Source: Wyeomyia smithii
Lineage: Eukaryota > Arthropoda > Insecta > Diptera > Culicidae
Length of the DNA stretch: 64,000 bases
Direction of reading: 5' to 3'
Assembly: GCF_029784165.1 (NCBI RefSeq)
Contig: NC_073696.1
Location: 5,580,001 to 5,644,000, forward strand
Part shown: piece by piece, positions 9,694-21,194 of the stretch
How the letters are laid out: each line of letters opens with the position of its first letter
How positions within the stretch are numbered: the first letter of the stretch is position 1
Notes under the pieces: model-generated
Database searches by the model: none
The model's input: only the letters and a program-made list of their open reading frames with translations
What the model was told of the DNA's origin: nothing
Program-made: the position numbers and the translations under genes

Positions 9694-11045
9694 CACAGTG
9701 GGGCGACTCCATACAAATGCTGGCCAAGCAAAAAAATGTCTTTAAATCATAGAAAATACATGGTTTTTATGTAATTTTGGGACGCTGAGTCCGAATTTGA
9801 TATTATTTTTGCATGAAAATGCATAATTTTGATGCCAGTGGAATTTCAATGTTTTTTTTATATATTATATGACGAAAATTTTACGTCGGTTCCAATGTTT
9901 TGCAAAATAAAATGCATGATGCTTGGAGGACTTTCATATGCAATAAAAAAAAACATAAAAATATCATTCAGTTATAAAGAAAATAAAAAAAATATCAATT
10001 GAAAAATATGCTTTGTGTTGAAAATCACATATGTCTTTTTTTTAAAAGTGACTATATTACATTGCTTTTTTCATCGCATTCTTCTTTTTATTCACTTCCA
10101 CCTTCATCTTCATATTTGTATTCATTTTCAATACAGTTTTAATACATTCAAGAAAAGTTTCCAAAACGCAGTTTCTAAAGTCAAAATAATGATTCACTAT
10201 TTGCATTGTAGAAATTAGCAGGCGATTTATTATGTCTTGGTTTGGGTTTACACGACTATTTTTACATGTGACTGGTACGATACAAACTTAAAACATGGTT
10301 TTGGTACTCAGTGCTGGTAATCCAAAACATAAACAATGATTAGTTACCGCAGTATCGGTAAAAAAACGGAATATAGATGAGTTTAACTTAAAAATAGTGT
10401 TATCAATTATACTGAAACATGTTTGAAAACGTTGTTATTATCAAACTAATGCGGGCCATTTGTTATTCTGTTGACGGTTTGCAGTGTACAATTTAAATTT
10501 ACATTAATAAAATCCGATATGTGCCGAACACTCGTTGTTTCTCTTCGAAAGAAGGGTACTCTGCGCAACTCTGCGCAGGATCGGACTAGATGCATTTAAA
10601 AGCATTTTTTCCAAGCTATCATTTAAAACTAGTACCAATAGTGCCCAACCCTGCCGTCCAAACTTTAAACGCTGTTTTATGCAAAAAATACGTAATTTTT
10701 TGATTCCGCCTAATTTTTTTGAGTATTACAATGAGATTATGTATTATCGAATGATGAGGATTTATTCTCCACTATTTTACAGACAACTTTTCCTTAGACT
10801 TCATCAAGATTCAAGTCACCCTTGAGGCTCCAGCAAATTTCGCAACATTGCATTTTTTTCAAGAAAAACGCTAAAAAACGCTGACTCAGTACACTTTGAG
10901 AAAACATAGAAAATTCAAAATTTGTTGTATTACTCTAAAAATTTGGATTCTGACACTTCAATAGTAAACAACTATAGGAAAAATATAATTAAAATGAAAT
11001 TCGCATTTTCAATTTTGGGTCGATGGCCAGCGATTCCCCACTGTG
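9694..11045. mobile_element. Transib-type non-autonomous DNA transposon (5-bp TSD CAATG)
   Basis: Ends are CACAGTGGGG...GCTGGCC on the left and the complement on the right (GGCCAGC...CCCCACTGTG). The exact 5-bp direct repeat CAATG flanks the element at 9689-9693 and 11046-11050. Transib transposons, the relatives of RAG1, have 5-bp duplications and ends beginning with a heptamer close to CACWATG. The heptamer here, CACAGTG, equals the V(D)J signal heptamer. The 1352-bp interior is AT-rich with no transposase-like frame. Removing it rejoins unit R sequence (GCGGATAC-CAATG-GCAGCG). Family assignment is from ends and TSD only. Confidence 0.7.
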
Positions 11046-11109
11046 CAATGGCAGCGTATAGCGGCCCCAAATGTGGCATGGCTTCGGATAGCGTAGCAGT
11101 TGCAGCGGG

Positions 11110-12345
11110 TATATCTGACCATGAAGCAATTATGCATTAATTAAATAAAAATTGCAATTGCAGCAATCGGCCTTTTTCAAGGCTACTAAATGTTTTTGGA
11201 AGAGCATAATGAATGGTTATTAATAAACTGCAACTGAGGTTTGATACTGCTGCAAATGCACAGCAGTGTGATGTTCATTACGATTTGTTGATACTGTGCT
11301 TAACAAGCGGTATATACGAAACAAATCCGATTTCAAACAGAAAAGAATTCACAACACTTCATTATCAAGAATGTAACGTCTTGAAGAAGATGGTTATAGT
11401 TTGACATCACAGCAGAATTTCGACCTTCATACGAATATCTACCATCGGCAATATCAAACACGCAACAATCTGCTTCCATGCGACACGGGGACGGGAACAT
11501 TTTCTTCTTCCAAGCCGCGCAACACGACACAATATATGTTAGGCGTCGTACACAAAATACGTAACGCATGAAGGGTGGAAGGGGGGTAGAGTCTGCGTTA
11601 CTTATTGTTACGTAAGGGGGACGGGGGGGGGGTGTAGTAGAGACAGTTACGTAACTGTGATGTTTGCTCGAAATTCAAAATTTCGGAGGGGGGTCAGGCT
11701 GATCAGCGTTACGTAATTTTAGGGGGGGAGTTATGTCGAACGTTACCTTTCGTTACATAGGTGGGGAGGAGGTCTGAAATTTATTTTTTTAAGTGTTACG
11801 TAATTTGTGTACGACGCCTTATTTTGTTGCCTTAATAAGAGCTCTATTGATCCGTCTCGACAGAATGTCCACAAGAAATCATTTTCGTACATCCGTGTAA
11901 CGAAACTGAGAAAATCTGTAGGAACTGAAAATCAAGGCGGGGCCAGAATGAATGAGATGTATTTTTCGTACATTAGTATTACGACATACGAAATAAAATT
12001 TTTCGAACGTTGTAGAATGGTATAACTAGAAATAATTAGGTCACACCTACTTTTCCAGTTACATATATCATTCCATAACGTTAGAAAAATTTATTATGTC
12101 AGAGCGGATATCGCACGTTATCTGACCATGAAGCATTTATGCAATAATTGAATGAAAATTGCAATTTCAGCAATCTGCCTTTTTCAAGGCTACTAAATGT
12201 TTTTGAAAGAGCATAATGAATGGTTATTAATAAACTGCAACTGAGGTTTGATGCTGCTGCAAATGCACAGCAGTGTGATGTTTATTACGATTTGTTGATA
12301 CTGTGCTTAACAAGCGGTATATACGAAACAAATCTGATTTCAAAA
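11110..12345 (+). repeat. Pair of 235-bp direct repeats (11110-11345 and 12110-12345)
   Basis: Both copies run from TATCTGACCATGAAGCA through GCCTTTTTCAAGG, AATGGTTATTAATAAACTGC and GCGGTATATACGAAACAAAT. They share about 95 percent of bases by eye. The 764 bp between them include the MITE at 11542-11818. This could be a segmental duplication or a pair of short LTR-like repeats. No primer-binding site was seen between them. Confidence 0.7.
11542..11818. mobile_element. PIF/Harbinger-type MITE with TTA target-site duplication
   Basis: Terminal inverted repeats GGCGTCGTACACAAA and TACGTAAC at the left and the complement at the right are flanked by TTA (11539-11541, 11819-11821). A 3-bp TWA duplication is the hallmark of PIF/Harbinger. 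The interior is G-rich (runs of G near 11620) with five GTTACGTAA-like motifs. There is no ORF. Length 277 bp. Confidence 0.75.
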
Positions 12346-12464
12346 TGACTAACACGCAGAAAGCCGGGTTATCTTTCTTGTAAAAGTGTTCTACTTCAAC
12401 CTTTCGGTCGTGGTTTTGCACACAACCCTCCTGTGATTTTATATTTCACCGCTCATTAAGCCGA

Positions 12465-12960
12465 TTTGAATTTTCGAACTGTCGTCTGGAGTCGATTTCC
12501 AGCCTCTGGGCATCATTCCAGATCTAGAAATATTCATATTACAAGTTTTTGGCCATTCTACGCTGTTTTTCAAAAACTGGAATCGCCCTCTCGGATTTCA
12601 AAATGGCATCTGGGATTAATGTTCTGCCTTTGGGTGTCGAGAATATCCATATTGGAAGGTATTTGGCCACTTTTGGTTGATTTTTCAAAAGTTCAAGGAG
12701 TTCAAAATAATGTCTGAGGTTGATTTCTGGCATCTGTTGATGACCAAACTCCAAAGATACCAATATTGCATTGTTTTCGACCATTTCACACTATTTTTTT
12801 TATTTGAACCGACCATCGCTATCTTGAATTTCAAAATCTGTCTGGGGTCGATTTTCGACTTTTTGGTGTCGGGAATATGCATATGTAAGGTATCTGGCTG
12901 TTTTGAGCTGTATTCCAGAAACGGCGTCTAATATCCATATTGGGTGAAATTTTGTAATTT
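12465..12960 (+). repeat. Decayed tandem array of about 120-bp units (Helitron-like element type)
   Basis: About four diverged units carry the phrases TTTCAAAATGGCATCTGG, GGTCGATTT, ATATCCATATTGG and TATTTGGCCA. These match the 120-bp half-units at 30.9-31.6 kb and 47.2-47.5 kb. The second array and the GACA tail of that element are absent here. The array starts 25 bp right of the end of unit R. Confidence 0.65.
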
Positions 12961-13261
12961 AAAATGGTTTTTTAAAAATCGGAAATCAATATCTTGGAAT
13001 GGCATTTTGGGTCGAATTCTGGCTTTTCAACACTTCTGATTCAAATATACATACAGCAATTCCATGCAAAAAAGTCCTATTCTATGCATATTGTTCTCTA
13101 TAGAAAAATTTCGGACCCGTATTTTTTTCAATTGGCGCTTAAGGGTGAACCTTTCTGTCATAAAGTTGACTAAAAAATCAACATTTTTCAAAATTTTCAA
13201 TTTTCAAAAATTTGTAACTTTCGAGATTTTTAATTTGAATCTTTTAGCATCAAACTAAAGG
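12961..13261. other. No gene recognised
   Basis: AT-rich DNA with runs such as TTTTTCAAAATTTTCAATTTTC. Nothing was recognised. Confidence 0.5.
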
Positions 13262-15063
13262 TAATCATTGGGCCTTGATTCAGATACTAGCAACACCACT
13301 CGCTATGTTCCCGTAGATACTGTTGACTTGCACATTTTCAATATCAGTGCTGAGGTGGTTGTTATGGCTCTTGGTAATTTAGAAGTCTTAATCTATTGCA
13401 GGGCCAGACAGTATTCCATCGTGCGTGCTGAAAAAGTGTCCCGATGGTTTAGTTGAACATCTGCGAGTAATTGTCAATCTCTCATTACAAATTCGGACGT
13501 TCCCTACATTCTGGAAAAGTTCGTGTATGACTCCTTTTGTATCAGCAATATGAACAGTGGTGCGCGAATTGATGTGATATATACGAACATGAAGTTGTTT
13601 TTGATTCGGTGAACCATGAAACATAGGATGGTAAATTTCAACGTCTCGGTTTCTTGAGTAAACTTTGTGATTGGCTTTTCAGCCAATCTTAATTGATAAA
13701 CTGAAAGTCATACGTAAAGATAGGGTCGTTAAAATCGAAAACATTCAGTCCGCAGTGGGGTGTTCCTCAAGGAAGTAATTGAAGACCAATTTAATACGTT
13801 TTTTTTTTTCAATGATGTCTCTTTGATTCTACCAAACGGGTGTGTGCTGATTTATGCGGATGATTTGAAAATTTACCTCGACATCCACAAGTTAGACGAT
13901 TGCTGCCATCTACAAGATACGCTCTACTTCACCAAATGGTGTCAACTGAATTATCGTGTGATTGGAATAGCGAAGTGTTGTGTAATCTTCAAACGCCACT
14001 TTTCATAGAGCTTGAAGCAGACTCAAGAATAGATCTCACTAAAGAACTGTACAATGCGCGTAGGCAAAGTGGATTGGAGAAGTCAGCAGCAACTTTCGAA
14101 ATAAAGCCTAGTTGGCGGTTGGCCTTCACCACGATGGATGAATAGTGCATTTTGAAAGTCAGTTGGTAATCTAACAGAACGCCTAAATCTTTAGCATGAT
14201 CGACTCGATTCAAAACAATTTTGTTGATGGAATAGTTGAACAGAACAGCTCTATGCTCTATGCTCTAGCTCTATGAAAAATTGGCGTTTGAAGAATCCTG
14301 TTCTGTTCAACTATTTCATCATTTGATTCGAGTCGATCATGCTAAAGATTTAGGCGTTCTGTTAGATTACCAATTGACTTTTGAAATGATCTATTCATCT
14401 ATCGTGGAGAAGGCCAACCACACACTTAGCACATTTCGAAAGTTGCTGTTGACTTCTCCGATCAACTTTGCCTACGCAGTTCTTTAGTCAGATCTATTCT
14501 TGAGTTTGCTTCTAGCTCTATGAAGAAGTGTGGGTTTCCAGAATTGAATCAGTGCAGCATAAGTTTGTCCGATATGCGTTACGTTATCTACTTTGGACGC
14601 AGCCACATGACTTGCCTGCTTAGCGAGACCGATGTGCATTGACTGGCGTTGAAACGATAGTTGTTCATCGGAATGTCAACCAAGCAGTTTTCGGAGCAAA
14701 AATTTTACAATCCGAGATTGATAGTCCCACATTACTTGATCAACTCTAAATCTACGCACCACAACGCACTTCAAGATCCAGACAATGGCTACGACAACAA
14801 TTCAGAAGCACTGTGTATGGCGACAATGACTCTATGATAAGTGGGAGTAGAAGATTCCAAGATGAGTACCATTTGGTCGATTTCAACGTGTCAACAAAAA
14901 CCCTCCGTCAGCGTATCCGTAGTAGCTATGTATTTCACATTAGCCCATTAAGACCCCGTGTAATCAGAAGATTTTCATACGAATACACAATTAACAGTAT
15001 TTTTGCATTGCTGTACTTTTTTCAATGGAGACGCATGGTGGTTTTGTTGTATATTAAAAATTA
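13262..15063 (+). pseudogene. CR1/Jockey-like LINE, decayed ORF2 with inverted internal segment
   Basis: Fragments in plus-strand order: VDLHIFNISAEVVVMALGNL; ARQYSIV (corresponding to AGPDSIP in better copies); VPQGSN with a frameshift; FFNDVSLILPNGCVLIYADD (motif C YADD near 13850); FTKWCQLNY; VDHAKDLGVLLDYQLTFE; SRIESVQHKFVRYALRYL in broken frames; and LLDQL near the end. Several frameshifts and stops. Between 13990 and 14262 part of the DLGVLLDYQLTF region lies in the opposite orientation, followed by the same region in the correct orientation. The element is dead. It resembles, but is clearly diverged from, the copy at 8-9 kb. Confidence 0.8.
13990..14545. repeat. Inverted duplication inside a LINE relic
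   Basis: The left arm (about 13990-14262) read on the minus strand encodes VDHAKDLGVLLDYQLTFK. The right arm (about 14275-14545) encodes VDHAKDLGVLLDYQLTFE on the plus strand. Both arms share TCTATGAA...GGCGTTTGAAG at the inner junction. They differ at several percent of positions and would form a 250-bp hairpin in RNA. Confidence 0.8.
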
Positions 15064-18000
15064 AAAAAATTCTATCTTCAAATATAAAAATATACCTCCG
15101 TAGATATTTGATCCGAAAAAAAAAATCAAACGATAGTCTCCTGGGCCTCAAAATGCCGTAGAACAGTTTTTATCGTAATTTTTGCATAGTTATTGTTATT
15201 TTAAGTACAATTTGACATTTTTACTTAGAACACCTATAAATTACCTTATTTGATGCCAAAAAATTCAATGTCGATTAATCGGCTCAAAAGTTACAACTTT
15301 TTGGAAATTTAAAATTTAGATTTTCGGTTTCAGATACATCTCATGTCGGGTGGTATTTGGCCATCCTACATTCGAATACCCCCCCTTAGAAACACCAAAG
15401 CCGCTTACAACGCAAAGGTTACGAAAAAAACTTGAGAAGAAATAATTCCATCCGCAGATCAAAACTTAAATGAGAAAAAGAAAGGGATTGGTAAAATCAG
15501 TGATAATAAATATGTTTGTGTGCTATTCGACAATATTTACACATATGTCAGATTTTTGTGCAAATTCAATTAGAAGACAAGAAAAGGCTCTTTCGTTTTC
15601 TCCCAAATTTCATACATTAAAGAGATAAAATTAGTAACCCGCGGTAGAGGTATTCATCGCCGAATTTTTAAGTTTTTAAACATTACTGCGAAATCATTTC
15701 CGATCTGATTTCGCAGAAAACGTGTTGACCTTTCCTTGTTCTTTCCAATTTCCTGTCAGTTACCATCACCTAGATTGATTCAGATAGACGAACCTTTGAA
15801 CCTCACGCTCCGCTTTCGGAGAAGGTGTGATGTGGGATGACTTTTACGCTATGTATTCTGACACAATTAATAAGGGATCTACCGGGGACAATTAATCTCT
15901 ACAATGGAAATTTTAGCAATTTACCCTTCACGGTAAACTCTGATAAATAATCGGTCTTTGCGTCATAGCGCAGCTATAGATAAATTTCCTATAATCATGC
16001 ACTGCGAATTTAATTTCTGCAAAGTGGCTATAAAAAATACGACGGAGTGAAAAACGGTAGAGCTATTTTCAGCCGTCAGCTTCAGGCGTACAAAGCACGG
16101 ATAAATTTCACAACAGTTCCAGGTATCTACCAGAAATTTAATGACGTTAAGAAGCATATTGGCTTTTTGGAATGGAGATCGAAGCGAAAATCAATTTTGA
16201 AAATAGCAGAATCCACAGCCCAACATCAACAGCAAATAAACTATTACTGTGTGTGACTATAGTGTGAGTTATCAAGCAAATAAACTATTACTCACACTCA
16301 CTTGTTGCGGGAGTTTTCTTACGTGTCTTGAATCGTGCTTGATTGTAAAATTTATATCATACCTTATCTGGTTGTTGTGTGTATTGAATCTATTCACACC
16401 AAAAGCTTTGTATTTCTGTTCCACGCTCAGATAACACTAGCTATGGTATAATTGTTAGTCAACTTGAACTCAATTGCAGCAAGAAGAATTAAAAAATTCC
16501 AACAATTTGAATGTTGTCAACATAGTCTCGTTATTTAGACTGCGTCGCATTCCGAATTGAAGCAGGAAACGTGCCCTTCAAGGATCCACCAACAAGGGAG
16601 CGCAAACGGACTTTCTTGTTTGCAGCGTCACAGTTCGGCTCGGGTTTAGCGTGAACAAAACACACAAACTGCGCGTATTACGCCCTGGCTGCCGGCGACC
16701 AACGACGTCGGTGAGTGATTTGAACGCCCCCTCTATTGGTTGCCTGATGAATGCGCGCGAGCCCTGTAAAATTGTGTTTTTATTCAGGAAATGATACGGG
16801 ATGTGCTGTTTGTATTGTGAAACTGGCGCACGGGACACAGCCGGCCTTAAGTAATTCGCACGCGTGTCGGACGCTCGCTTTTCATTGACTGTCTGGTTGT
16901 TGTTTGTGTGTTTTTTAAGGCGTTTGCATGTCGGTCACTCCTGGCACTGAAACGCAATTTTTTTTTTATTTTATCAAATTCAGGTTTATTACATAGTTTG
17001 TACTTTCATAATTCGATTGACCTGAAATTAGACACTGAACAGAATTATTTGCGGGAACGATGCCCACGTCCGATAACAATATATCAAACCTGACATTCAA
17101 TCGAAACCCATAATTTACCCAGTTTGCGTCACGTGAACGATGTGTCTGTCATTTGGGCAAAAGTTACAAGCTTATCTACCTTCTACAGTGTCATTTTATC
17201 AGTCTCAAACTTAATCAATTCATACGCTGCCTTCTAACGTCATCATTGATTGCATAGATTCAAGCACATGTTTGGTTTTGTGTAGGAAGTGGAACAACAA
17301 CCACAACAGCCCACTGCTGTAAGGATTCCGTGGCATTGGAATTCACACAAAATTACCACCAGACTCTAGTCTGGTTTGCTACTAGACGAAACAAAAGTGC
17401 GCATGTCTCGAAACTGGATAGTACTGCTTTCGAGCTCCTAATTAGTAAAATGACACTGTTGCTGTAAAACATCTGTCATACTGTCTAGTAGATAGATTTA
17501 GTTGTCATCGATGTGTGCCAGAAGCATCAATTAATTATCAACTATCAAGTAGAATCCGTGCTCATGTAGACAATTTAAACTGGTCTTGATGATATTTATC
17601 TAAACCGCTCTTAATCGCAAATAGAGACTGTAAAGGTCTCAGAATGTCTCCAAATCTTCTCAGTAAGCTCATCAACCTACGAACGAAAATAAAGTTTAAA
17701 AAAATGAAGGCCTATTTTTCAAAATGATTGTAGGGATTTAGAGAAAAAACTTTATAATAACTCCCTCAGCTTTGTGTTTATCCTCTATCAAAGTCTGTGT
17801 CAGAAAAAAAACGCTGCTCACTCGTTACCATCGGCAGTTCTAGCAAGCTTGCTAGACACCATTTCCTTTCAACTGAAACAACAAACAGAGTGCATCACTC
17901 AGTGAAAATCCATCCAGCTCCACTTGAGATCGGAGAACGCAATGCAACAACATCGAAATAATAGTCTATCGAAGCTTTGAACCTCATCTCGAACGGGTAG

Positions 18001-18646
18001 CGGATCTATATTTCACCCACCTCAGGGTGCGGTCTGACTTAATTCCGAGATCAAAAGTTGGCTGTGCTACCTTCAACCGTTGGCAAAGCTACCGGCATAC
18101 AAACGCGTCTCTCCTGTTGTGTCGTGAAGAAAAAGTTTCTCGTTTGTGTTGAAGAAGCGCACCACCGCTGCCGTTGTTTGCATTCTCAGATTAAATTCTG
18201 AGCTTCGAAGCAATCTGAGAAGGTGTTTTAATTATCAGCCTCTCGTTGCTGTTGTAATAGTTGTGCACACCACACTGCTGGCGGAGAATGCCCGACCAGC
18301 CGTTTCTGCGGTAAGAAGTGTTTTGCAAAACAAAACGACGCTAAACCGTTTTCGCTTTTATTAACGTTGGCGAAATTAAACGAGTTATAAAATACTTGCT
18401 ACAGGGCTTATCAGTATCATCGTTCTGATTCACTATGGGCCATTCACCTTATTGAATGACAATCGAATCATTTTCAAATCAATAAGCCGGTGAATGCTAC
18501 AATTCAAAATAAATTGTTTTTAGAAATTTTTTCCAGACAACCAAACGTATGTTAGTCACAATCCTTTGAATTGAATATACGCACTAATTCAACTCCCAAA
18601 ACTACTTTTGAGTCTAATAAATTGTCCGTGTAACGCATGGAAAGTA
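15064..18646. other. No gene recognised (3.6 kb)
   Basis: Contains a small duplication (AAATAAACTATTACT at about 16234 and 16281) and a GC-richer stretch with CpG at 16570-16900. A minus-strand 86-codon open frame at 16578-16838 has no known motif. The GC-richer part could be near a promoter or exon of a host gene outside my ability to recognise; there is no positive evidence. Confidence 0.4.
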
Positions 18647-18772
18647 CACTGAAGTCGCTTTTTACGCGGGAGATACGTGCCGCGTAAAAAGAAACCGCAT
18701 AAAAAAACCGCGTAAATTCCGGAATCCGCGTAAAAAACGCGTATAAAAAGCACGTGAAAAGCGACCTTAGTG
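18647..18772. mobile_element. CACTAAAG-type MITE, copy 1 (126 bp, TA duplication)
   Basis: Ends CACTGAAGTCGCTTTTTACG and the complement (GAAAAGCGACCTTAGTG) are flanked by TA on both sides (18645-18646, 18773-18774). The interior consists of degenerate CCGCGTAAA / GGAATCCGCG motifs. TA duplication suggests a Tc1/mariner-type mobiliser. Two more copies lie at 32.69 and 34.48 kb. Confidence 0.8.
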
Positions 18773-18774
18773 TA

Positions 18775-20360
18775 TAAAGTAAGTCAAATACACGTGCAAA
18801 GTTTTATTCAAATCAAAAGAGTGTGTTTTCAGGACATTTTAGCTGGGAAATTTTGTATTGAATGAATATTTTGTATAGCAAAAGTAGAACAATTACTCCG
18901 GATTTTAGCACAAATTTTCATAAGTAACCAAATAGCAAAACTCTCGTCAAATTGATAACAACCACACATTTAAAAAAAAAACTTTTTTTTTACGTATAAA
19001 TTGAGCATATTTTAAAATATGAAACAGCAAAACCAGCAAAGTCTGCCAAAAGGATTTTTGTATGCGAACTTCTTGAGAATATTGCATTGACTCTGTCTGT
19101 GTTTTAAGGACAGCTTTTATCAAGTTATTTAAAACCGTTTCGTTCTTGTTTGTTTTTTTTTTTAATAAAAATAAATTTAATAAAACAAACAATCAGAAAA
19201 AATCTAAGAGAACAGATTCGAGAAAAATATTTTTTCATGACTAACATCTAGCTTTTTTACTTTTTATACAAAATTTTGAATCAAGTTTTCAAGTTATCGA
19301 GTTTTATCATAGGTTTCTTGAAGAACTTGCGTTTTTTATCAACAAGAGTAATTGAAGAACACTTGAAGAATCCTCCACACAACTTCATCGTTAATAAGTG
19401 AAACTCATCTTATGAGCGGTTTAAAAACACACTTTTAACCCTTTCGAAAGATTTCTAGAATTGTTCTTTCAAACATGATAGGAGTTTTACTCGTCTCAAA
19501 GATAAATCCAGGCTGGTTTTTCTCCTTAATATGTGAAAAGAGCAGTATGAGCGCTACGTGTAGGCATTTTTCGCACCACACTTTTTTTCTGTTTTGTGCT
19601 GTGTTTCTGCTGCTCACAGAAAAACTAATACACTTGCTGTCTGCACCACTGCTAAGCAAAACAACAGTGGTGAATTATCCTAGTGAGAATATACAGAAGT
19701 ACATTTCCGTGCGCACTGCTGAGATAAATTCGAAAGGGTTCGAAGAGCGAACATGCGTGACGGGCGGCTGGATTTTTTATTCAGCTTTGAGATGCGAAGC
19801 AAATCACACGATCTACTTTCTATGTAAGGGAGCATGTATAAATGACGTAACTTATTTTTAGGTATTGTTGACCCGACCTCTCCCATCGTAGCATTTCGTC
19901 ACACAGTTGCAGACCCCCTCTAGATTATTACATAGCTTTCAAGACCCCCCCCCCCCTTCCACCATTACAATTTTTTTGCAAATATTTTATCAAAACATAC
20001 ATTGTATCATTAATGAACAAAAAAGGATTGCGAGTCATTCATATTTCACGTTTGCGTTTGTAATTTTATAATAATTAGGTTCCTTTTAATTTTCTCTGCA
20101 AAAAAGTCAGTTTTGATCAATTGTCGAATTTCTAGCGTTTCCCATGACATCCCACAGAGGTATTACCGGAATTTTAAAATTTTAATTGTTCTAGCAGTTA
20201 AGTAGTAAACGATGACCGTACTGAACAAAAAATCCAGTGATCTCAGTCACAATCAGATTGATCCCGAATTTCTGTCTGTCTGTCTAATCTATATAGACTT
20301 GGATACTACTGTAGGGATTTTTGGGCCCAAAAAACCATTTGCCCCTTCAGAGCAGGGAGC
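18775..20360. other. No gene recognised; C-rich MITE-like remnant
   Basis: AT-rich DNA. The stretch 19840-19985 (ATGACGTAACT, GTCACACAGTTG, a run of C, CATTACAA) resembles the C-rich MITE at 61.6-62.4 kb, but no clean terminal repeats were found. A 128-codon open frame at 19475-19861 (+) has no recognised domain. Confidence 0.35.
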
Positions 20361-21190
20361 TTCGTAGCCGCCAGGGTACAGAGTCCGCTTTGATGAGCGG
20401 ATGGTCGTGGGTACGAATCTTAGTAGAATCAGGCCATTCGGTTATCAAAGAACTTAAAAATGGGTTTATTCTCAGGCTCCCCACTCCATACCCTTCCTTC
20501 AAGCAGAATTCTATAGTATTCCTGCTGACTTTCATCCTAACAATAACAGGTCTTTTTTATAATGAAACTGGTCTGAGTAACGTATAATAGTTCTTTTCCG
20601 GAAATTGTGATTATGGCTAGATCTTGGCTGGAGGAACGAGCTTTCGAGAAGACTCCTTCCTCTTGGCAAAAAAAGTTCTACTTATAATAAAACTGACCAC
20701 AGGTAAAGCACTAAGTGCCTCTTCAGGGAATTGTAGTTATGATGCGGTGTTGGTAGGAGGAGCGAGATTTCGATAAGACTCCTTCCTTTTGACAAAATAA
20801 ATTCTTCTTATAATAAAACCGATCTTATAATAAAACTGATCTCAATATTCATCCTCTCCAGGGAGTTGTAATTGGCGATATTGGCACGGGGAACGAGGTT
20901 TCGATAAGACTTCTTCCTCTTGACATAATGAGTCCCTCTTAGAATAAACCTGGCCAGAGAGGAACGTTAGGTGAAGTCTCACTCCAGGAAATTATAATTT
21001 GGTGATATTGGTAGGATAGAAAGAGGCTCGGTATTGTAGAGCAGCAAGTTTGAAACGAAAGGATAAAATTTCACACACAAGTACGGATATGAATAATATG
21101 AAGTGCGTAATACAGAAAACATCTGGGTAATGTCACAATAGATCAAATGTCTCTGGTCGCAGTGATGAGTCCACACAGAGAAAAAGAGGG
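20361..21190 (+). mobile_element. tRNA-related SINE-like element with expanded interior, copy 1
   Basis: The head contains TAGCCGCCAGGGTA (box A-like) and GGTACGAATC (box B-like), with a TCCGC/GCGGA anticodon-arm-like hairpin between them. The 3' end is GAGTCCACACAGAG plus an A-rich tail, shared with copies at 21.45 and 35.27 kb. The body between has about four imperfect tandem units of roughly 125 bp (GGAACGAGGTTTCGATAAGAC, CTCTTGACA, CTTATAATAAAAC), where the 35-kb copy has one. The head is a Pol III promoter relic, tRNA-Ile-like by weak resemblance. Confidence 0.65.
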
Positions 21191-21194
21191 AGGG

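Larger units (their letters stand above)
9137..12440 (+). mobile_element. Unit R, copy 2 (hosts a Transib-type element and a PIF-type MITE)
   Basis: Starts with TGATGTAGAATACTTCTC and ends with AGTGTTCTACTTCAACC, CGGTCGTGG and ACAACCCTCCTGTG, the same paired ends as copy 1 in opposite orientation. The first 400 bp match 1640-2072 block by block, including the CCAAT and TATA boxes. The copy is enlarged by three secondary events: a 1352-bp insertion (9694-11045), a 277-bp MITE (11542-11818) and a direct duplication (11110-11345 and 12110-12345). No coding sequence was seen. As for copy 1, LTR-derived or foldback origin is unresolved. Confidence 0.55.

Noticed and set aside
20361..20440. Functional tRNA gene
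   Set aside because: Boxes A and B are recognisable but the acceptor and T stems do not pair. The head is attached to an A-tailed repeat with other copies, so it is a SINE head.
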